Shown here piece after piece: positions 5,694-10,330 of a stretch of DNA of 10,330 bases. The notes under the pieces were generated by a model that was not told where the DNA came from, did not search any database, and saw nothing but the letters and a program-made list of their open reading frames with translations. A program made the position numbers and the translations under genes. The DNA comes from JACRPZ01 sp040758255 (GTDB taxonomy: Bacteria; Nitrospirota; Thermodesulfovibrionia; UBA6902). The DNA lies in contig JBFLVX010000086.1 in assembly GCA_040758255.1 (NCBI GenBank), positions 1-10,330 on the forward strand, given 5' to 3'. The number at the start of each line of letters is the position of its first letter. The stretch's first letter is position 1.

Positions 5694-7793
5694 TCAAATA
5701 TCCCTCAATCTCACCTCAAACCCAAACCGCCCTTTTTTATCCCCAGGAATAATAATAAACGTTGTCCCCTGATATATCTTCTCAATCCCACCTTCTGAGA
5801 GCGACACTGTCTCAACAGGGAAATGCCACAGGTCAACCCCGGCGTCAAAATCAAAAGAGATAGATACGCCTAAGTATTCATCTTTGATTGAGAAGGATTG
5901 AACACCCTTGCACTCACGGGATGTATTTATCGCGTAAGGCGCAGGCTTCTTTCTTCCATCAGGGTCAATTGTGATCGTGGGGTAAGGCGAGCCTAAAAGC
6001 GAGATGTTAAATTCCGTACAGAAAAAAACGCCCTCAGGAGCATCAACATCATACTCCGCTTTTATCAAAGGACGGCTATCGCTTATGGATATCTTCTTTT
6101 TAACAGAAGCGGGCTCTCCGAGAACCTTACCCTCACTCTTAAATTCAGCGGAAAGCATTTTTTTGCTCTTCGCGGTCTTGACGCTATAAGGCTTACCCAT
6201 CTGGTCCCATAGTTCCTTATGCAATCCATCTTTAAATTGAGCAAAGGTTGTATTCTCAGTCAGGAAGTGGTCGATCAAAGAAGTCTTGCGGTATGGATCA
6301 AATACAAGATCGGCTGTTATGCTCTTGTCTTTAAGCTTGATACTGTCATGTATCGTGCCTGCATCCTTACTATCAACAGCGCTTATTATTTTTTTATGAT
6401 ACGGCTCACTCCTTCTGCTTAATGTATCCAGTATGTTGACTGCCTTGTCTTTGTATGACAGCTCACACAGATTGCCGCCGATTTCACTGAAGAAGAGGCT
6501 CAAGGACTTCGTGCTGACAAAGAGGTCATTGTAACCGTCTTTATCTATATCTCCCTTTTTTAGCGCAACTGGCGCGGGCGAAATAATATCTTCCGCAAGC
6601 TTCTCGGCTTTAAGCATATGCCTGTATAGCGATGATCTGAGATGCGGCAGATATAAGCCTCCGAAGATGCCATGCCAGTATGCGTCATTGCACTGTCCCT
6701 GCCAGAGTTCATCAAGCATCATGCCTGCCTTTTTACTTGCTCTATCTCCGGCTTTCACTCTCCTGACAGCCTGATGGACCTTCCTGCTCACAAAGAACAT
6801 CCTCTTATGTATATGATTTGACTCAGGATATTTTGTGAAGAAATTCTTCCAGATGCCTCCCCTTATAAGAGCCTGCGCCTTTTTGCTGCCGAATATCTTC
6901 TTCATCTCTTCAAGGTCGCTCTCATACTCCCTTGATCCGCCGGACATCATCGCCCATTCCCCCATCTCTCTGTATGAGGCAGTTGGAAGATATATTCGTC
7001 CCAGAGGGGCGTTCTTTGAGATATACTCCTCATAGGTCGTTGTTTCAATCCAGCTGGAATTTTCCGCAAGCGCCTCAAAAAATTGCTCAAGCCAGCCGTT
7101 CGTGTATACAAGCTTGTATGTGCCGGGCCATATGCCGAACTTTTCGCCGTCATCAGCCATGCTGAGCATTACCGGCCCGGACTCCTCATAGACCTCCTTG
7201 AGATAGGATATGACATCTTTTACTTCATGAAACGGTATTCTGTAGCGCAGTTCTTCGCTGCCCGGAAAAATATTGACTGTATAGCCGCCGCTTTCAGTGA
7301 TGAAATATCCGCGAAGCTCCTTCTCTGTCAGCCCCGTGAGTTTGAAGTGGTAATCGTCAACAGGCAGGTAGGAGATCCCGGCCCTGGCAAGATATTCAGG
7401 CATGTCAGGCTCCCATACCCTCTCAGCCAGCCACATTCCCTTTGCCTGATACCCGAATTCATCACTGATAAATTCTGTGAGTTTTTTTATCTGTCCTGTC
7501 CTGTCATCGCCGGGAATAGAGGATAAGAGAGGCTCATAAAAACCTCCTGTCAGAAACTCCGCCCGGCCTTCTCTTGCAAGCGCCTTGAGAGAATCGAGGA
7601 ACTCCCTGTGATTGGCTTTGATCCATGAAAGCAGGCTGCCTGAATAATGGAGCACAATTTTCAGATCAGGATGCCTCTCAAGAACTTTCAGGAACGGCAG
7701 ATACGACTTCTGATACGCCTCTTCAAAGACATCATCAAAGTTGCCGACAGGCTGGTGATTGTGAAAGGCAAGGATGAGGCGCAGTTTATTCAT
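5694..7793 (-). CDS. GH57 4-alpha-glucanotransferase / alpha-amylase
   Basis: A 699-residue glycoside hydrolase family 57 enzyme, closest in layout to the Thermococcus litoralis 4-alpha-glucanotransferase (659 residues): a catalytic barrel (about 5-280), a DUF1925-like middle part (about 280-395) and a DUF1926-like beta-sandwich (about 408-699). Conserved motifs, numbered from ATG 7793, are HNHQP (11-15), GGFYEP (83-88), WLAERVWEP (121-129) with the likely nucleophile Glu124, and MADDGEKFG (212-220) with the acid/base Asp at 214 or 215. CNDAYWHGIFGGLYLPHLR (367-385) and SRREPYH-like SRRSEPYH (458-465) are also typical. It should cut and transfer alpha-1,4-glucan chains of glycogen or maltodextrin in the cytoplasm; no signal peptide is seen. 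A TTG at 7802 would add three residues; neither start has a clear Shine-Dalgarno. It follows the MCE gene by 8-17 bases, so it is co-transcribed with it. Confidence 0.88.
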   Translation of the reverse strand: MNKLRLILAFHNHQPVGNFDDVFEEAYQKSYLPFLKVLERHPDLKIVLHYSGSLLSWIKANHREFLDSLKALAREGRAEFLTGGFYEPLLSSIPGDDRTGQIKKLTEFISDEFGYQAKGMWLAERVWEPDMPEYLARAGISYLPVDDYHFKLTGLTEKELRGYFITESGGYTVNIFPGSEELRYRIPFHEVKDVISYLKEVYEESGPVMLSMADDGEKFGIWPGTYKLVYTNGWLEQFFEALAENSSWIETTTYEEYISKNAPLGRIYLPTASYREMGEWAMMSGGSREYESDLEEMKKIFGSKKAQALIRGGIWKNFFTKYPESNHIHKRMFFVSRKVHQAVRRVKAGDRASKKAGMMLDELWQGQCNDAYWHGIFGGLYLPHLRSSLYRHMLKAEKLAEDIISPAPVALKKGDIDKDGYNDLFVSTKSLSLFFSEIGGNLCELSYKDKAVNILDTLSRRSEPYHKKIISAVDSKDAGTIHDSIKLKDKSITADLVFDPYRKTSLIDHFLTENTTFAQFKDGLHKELWDQMGKPYSVKTAKSKKMLSAEFKSEGKVLGEPASVKKKISISDSRPLIKAEYDVDAPEGVFFCTEFNISLLGSPYPTITIDPDGRKKPAPYAINTSRECKGVQSFSIKDEYLGVSISFDFDAGVDLWHFPVETVSLSEGGIEKIYQGTTFIIIPGDKKGRFGFEVRLRDI

Positions 7794-7810
7794 AAGCGGC
7801 AAGCTATTTT

Positions 7811-9286
7811 TTAAGGAAGCGCTATATTAGGCATACTCCCGAAGAGATATTTTAGATCTTCATCCTCAAACTTAATGCCGCCGCCTATATATATTCCCCT
7901 GCGGTTTTCATTCAGGAAGTTATCAATGCCGCCGCTTACAAATAAATGTTTAAAGACGTTATAATCTACGCCTATCTTCGCGTGAGCGGACTCCGAGTCC
8001 ACTTCTTCGGCGTTAAAGTCCCATAGATTAAGGCTCACCATACCCTTCTTATTCGGGAATAGATAATCAGCGCCCATGCCGAATGTGCTCTCGATCATGC
8101 CGATCCTTAAGACAAGATCATCAAAACGCCTTGCGTACTGGGCGTTGAATTCAAGCTTGCTCTCCACCGTCTCTTCTGTAATTGCAACGCCGTTCAATGT
8201 TGTAGTGGTCGTCTCAACAGAACCCCTCAGGTCCTGCACAAGGCCGAGTATATAGTATTTATCCTTGTTCGGCTGCAGGGTCAGATTAAAACTCCCCTTC
8301 CATTCTTCATCTTGTGAGTTATACTCAGTTCTGAAATCCATGAACGTCCTGAGCCTCTCAACAGCATCCAAAGTTTTGCCTGCGCCATCGGCAACCTTGC
8401 TGATGGAGTCGTAAAGCTTGTCATCTGCCAGCAGCTTGCCTAATGTCCCCTCTCCTGCATCTATCTTCCGGGCGATGTTGTCGGCGCTCTTTGCGGCTGA
8501 CCTGATATTCTCAATGCCTTCTTTTATAGTGTTTCTGTTCTCCTCTATAAGCGCGCTCAGTTCATTTGCTGTCTTGCCAAGGTCCTCTACAAGAGCAGGC
8601 CCTTTATCTCCAAGAGATTTCGACAGCCTGCTTAGATCATCCACCAACCCCGGGCCTTTTTCGCCTAACGCCTTTGAGAATTTTTCAAGGCTCCTCAGCG
8701 TATTGTTCAGCGGCCTCCTGTCCTCCTGTATGATCTCCTCAAGCCCTTTGGTTGCCGCTTCGAGATTATGGATGGTCTCTGCAAGAGACTTCCTCTCCGC
8801 ATCTCCGAATATATCTTTAAAGATATCCGCCATGTCGCCGATATCAGAGGCCGCGGATTTAAGTTCATTTGTAAGTTCATCAATATCAGCGGAAGGCGTA
8901 ACATTATTTATTGTATCCCCGTCCTTCAGAAGCGGATTCTGGGGAGTGCCGGGGGATAACGCAAGATACCTGTCCCCGAGAAGCCCTGACATCCGGAGAA
9001 TAACGCCTGCGTCGCTGTAGATCTTCACGTCAGGCTCTATTAAAAGCGTCAGCTCAGCTTTGCCGTCCTTTAATCTGATCTCCTCCACTGTTCCTGAATC
9101 AACGCCTGCGATCTTTATGCGCGACTTCTCATCAAGCCCCTTTATATCGCTGAAGCTTGCGTAGAGCCTGTAACCTTTGTCCCATGTGAAAGGAAGGCTC
9201 CCTACCTTAAATGTCATATAAGACAGGATAAGAACTACAATAATTGCAAATACACCCACTTTAAGTTCAGGCGATAAATTTTTCAT
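7811..9286 (-). CDS. MlaD-type MCE lipid-transport protein with C-terminal barrel-like domain
   Basis: A 491-residue periplasmic substrate-binding component of an Mla-type phospholipid transporter. Residues 10-28 form an N-terminal membrane anchor, and about 36-113 an MCE domain (YASFSDIKGLDEKSRIKIAGV; MSGLLGDRYLALSPG). Residues about 130-312 are a long helical stalk. It contains two adjacent 18-residue repeats, KFSKALGEKGPGLVDDLS and RLSKSLGDKGPALVEDLG (202-237). Residues about 318-491 consist of alternating polar/hydrophobic strands (for example FNLTLQ, YYILGLV, GIYIGGGIKF) that look like an outer-membrane beta-barrel or porin-like domain. The protein is therefore far longer than E. coli MlaD (about 183 residues). 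Its ATG overlaps the ATPase stop codon (ATGA), with AAGGA 8 bases upstream. The MCE call is firm; the barrel is inferred from strand pattern only. Confidence 0.85.
   Translation of the reverse strand: MKNLSPELKVGVFAIIVVLILSYMTFKVGSLPFTWDKGYRLYASFSDIKGLDEKSRIKIAGVDSGTVEEIRLKDGKAELTLLIEPDVKIYSDAGVILRMSGLLGDRYLALSPGTPQNPLLKDGDTINNVTPSADIDELTNELKSAASDIGDMADIFKDIFGDAERKSLAETIHNLEAATKGLEEIIQEDRRPLNNTLRSLEKFSKALGEKGPGLVDDLSRLSKSLGDKGPALVEDLGKTANELSALIEENRNTIKEGIENIRSAAKSADNIARKIDAGEGTLGKLLADDKLYDSISKVADGAGKTLDAVERLRTFMDFRTEYNSQDEEWKGSFNLTLQPNKDKYYILGLVQDLRGSVETTTTTLNGVAITEETVESKLEFNAQYARRFDDLVLRIGMIESTFGMGADYLFPNKKGMVSLNLWDFNAEEVDSESAHAKIGVDYNVFKHLFVSGGIDNFLNENRRGIYIGGGIKFEDEDLKYLFGSMPNIALP
8576..8683 (-). 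repeat. In-frame 54-bp tandem duplication in the MCE stalk
   Basis: Two adjacent in-frame copies (8630-8683 and 8576-8629) encode 18-residue units with the shared pattern SK-LG-KGP-LV-DL. Eighteen residues equals about five helical turns, so copies added or lost would lengthen or shorten the helical stalk without changing the face. The DNA copies have diverged, so this is an old duplication rather than a slippage-prone array. Confidence 0.6.
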
Positions 9287-10041
9287 CTCTTTATTCCTTC
9301 TAAGGTTATCGGGCCTGTGGCGCTGCCTTCAATAAACTGCCTGACCACAGGATCCGAGGTGTTTTTTATCTCCTCAGAAGATCCCTTTTCTATTATTAAT
9401 CCATTATAAAGCATGGCGATTGTATCTGCAATCTTAAAGGCGCTCTTCATGTCGTGTGTGATAGCGAGGGATGTTATATTCAGCCGCTCCCTCATCTCAA
9501 TTATAAGGTCATTTATGGCATCGGCCATTATAGGGTCCAGGCCTGTCGTGGGTTCATCGTAAAGAAGTATCTCAGGCTCCATTGCTATCGCCCTTGCAAG
9601 CCCTACCCTCTTTCTCATACCGCCTGAGAGTTCAGAAGGCATCTCATCTTCAACGCCGACAAGCCCGACCATCCTGAGCTTCTCAACCGCGATCTCCTTT
9701 ATCTCTTTATTTTTCAGCTCTGCATGCCGTTTCAGTCCAAACCCGACATTCTCCCACACTGACATTGAATCAAAGAGCGCAGATGACTGAAAGAGCATGC
9801 CGAATTTTTTCCTCACTTCATTCAGGCCGTCTTCATCAAGCTGAGACAGTACGGCCGAGTCAACTATCACTTCGCCTTCGTCAGGCTTTAAGAGCCCGAT
9901 TATATGCTTCAAAAGAACGCTCTTGCCTGAGCCGCTTCCGCCGATGACAACTACGCTCTCCCCTTTTTCAATGTAGAGGCTCACCCCGCGTAAAACATGA
10001 TTTCCGCCAAAGGATTTATGTATGTTCTTTAATTCGATCAT
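9283..10041 (-). CDS. mlaF: MlaF-type ABC transporter ATP-binding protein
   Basis: A 252-residue ATPase subunit of the Mla/MCE class of ABC transporter, driving phospholipid movement across the inner membrane. All nucleotide-binding motifs are intact: Walker A GGSGSGKS (34-41), Q-loop Gln85, signature LSGGMRKRVGLARA (138-151), Walker B ILLYDEP (158-164) with catalytic Glu163, D-loop TGLDP, and switch His196. The sequence SGGMRKRVGLARAIA and the AITHDM stretch are characteristic of the MlaF/Ttg2A/Mkl subfamily. The length is near that of E. coli MlaF (about 269). The ATG shares one base with the stop of the upstream permease gene (TAATG), and its own stop overlaps the MCE start (ATGA), so all three are translationally coupled. 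Confidence 0.92.
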   Translation of the reverse strand: MIELKNIHKSFGGNHVLRGVSLYIEKGESVVVIGGSGSGKSVLLKHIIGLLKPDEGEVIVDSAVLSQLDEDGLNEVRKKFGMLFQSSALFDSMSVWENVGFGLKRHAELKNKEIKEIAVEKLRMVGLVGVEDEMPSELSGGMRKRVGLARAIAMEPEILLYDEPTTGLDPIMADAINDLIIEMRERLNITSLAITHDMKSAFKIADTIAMLYNGLIIEKGSSEEIKNTSDPVVRQFIEGSATGPITLEGIKR

Positions 10042-10330
10042 TATTTAAAGAGCCACGCTGACAGGAAGTAATCGGATATAAGTATGGTCATTGATGAGAT
10101 AACCACAGCGCCGGTTGTCGCGTGCCCCACGCCCTCAGCCCCGCCTTTTGCGTAAAAACCCTTATAACAGCTTATAAGTGTAAATGCCGCCCCGAAAAAA
10201 GCCGCCTTTATAAGTCCATTGTATATATCCTCAACCTCAAGATAATCCCAAGTGGCGTTCATATACGCGGTTGAACTTGTGCCGAGCAGGAAGACCGTGA
10301 CAAAATAACCGCCGATTATACCTATGATGT
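10041..10330 (-). CDS. mlaE: MlaE-type ABC permease, C-terminal part (5' end outside window)
   Basis: The C-terminal 95 or so codons of an MlaE/Ttg2B-type permease, open to the window edge on its 5' side. Reading from the edge, IIGIIGGYFVTVFLLGTSS leads into the visible C-terminal part, with hydrophobic stretches IKAAFFGAAFTLISCYKGF and TGAVVISSMTILISDYFL. The segment CYKGFYAKGGAEGVGHATTGAVV is the conserved MlaE region before the last membrane helix. A methionine at 10262 could be mistaken for the start of a 73-residue protein, but the frame continues upstream with good MlaE similarity, so it is internal. Its stop codon TAA overlaps the ATG of the ATPase gene. It forms the inner-membrane channel of the lipid transporter. 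Confidence 0.9.
   Translation of the reverse strand, partial: IIGIIGGYFVTVFLLGTSSTAYMNATWDYLEVEDIYNGLIKAAFFGAAFTLISCYKGFYAKGGAEGVGHATTGAVVISSMTILISDYFLSAWLFK

Noticed and set aside
7083..7526. 147-codon open frame on the plus strand
   Set aside because: Antisense to the conserved catalytic part of the GH57 gene, with no recognisable domain.
8418..9020. 200-codon open frame on the plus strand
   Set aside because: It lies wholly antisense to the MCE gene, is a serine/leucine-rich mirror of charged helical codons, and shows no family motif or ribosome site.
10041..10262. A complete 73-residue small membrane protein
   Set aside because: The frame continues open to the window edge with MlaE-like sequence; the methionine is internal to the permease.

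Overview
The window looks like a chromosomal segment of a diderm (Gram-negative-type), moderate-GC bacterium. The evidence for an outer membrane is an Mla-type lipid-transport cluster (permease, ATPase, MCE protein with a probable outer-membrane-barrel C-terminus). A stand-alone class-II glutamine amidotransferase of the split glutamate-synthase type, a GH57 glucanotransferase and dispersed C-rich/G-rich intergenic palindromes would fit Nitrospirota or a deltaproteobacterial relative. That placement is a guess from gene style, not something the sequence proves.

Layout. Bases 32-1159 (minus) encode the amidotransferase subunit of a split glutamate synthase, with a good sigma-70-like promoter upstream. 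Bases 1164-1502 are non-coding: they hold that promoter, two C-rich palindromic repeat copies, and a promoter placed so close to the next start codon that the mRNA may be leaderless. Bases 1503-3063 (plus) hold a stand-alone cyclic-nucleotide-binding protein whose end overlaps the start of an AI-2E/PerM-family membrane protein by 26 bases.

Bases 3064-5693 look like an accessory insert. On the plus strand is a toxin-antitoxin pair (ribbon-helix-helix antitoxin, RelE-type toxin) with its own promoter and inverted-repeat operator. Facing it on the minus strand is a two-gene AT-rich operon, FRG-domain protein then DUF262 protein, joined by an ATGA overlap. This pair is the best candidate in the window for a little-described defence or conflict system. 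A 13-base sequence containing one arm of the toxin-antitoxin operator recurs inside the promoter of the FRG operon, so the antitoxin could regulate both units.

Bases 5694-10330 (minus) are a tight operon read from the right edge: MlaE-type permease (its 5' part lies outside the window), MlaF-type ATPase, MlaD/MCE protein, then a GH57 4-alpha-glucanotransferase/amylase. The Mla genes overlap by 1 and 4 bases. They should form a phospholipid transport machine spanning the envelope; the glucanotransferase probably acts on cytoplasmic storage glucan and shares only transcription with them. I saw no tRNA, rRNA, CRISPR array, transposase or integrase.
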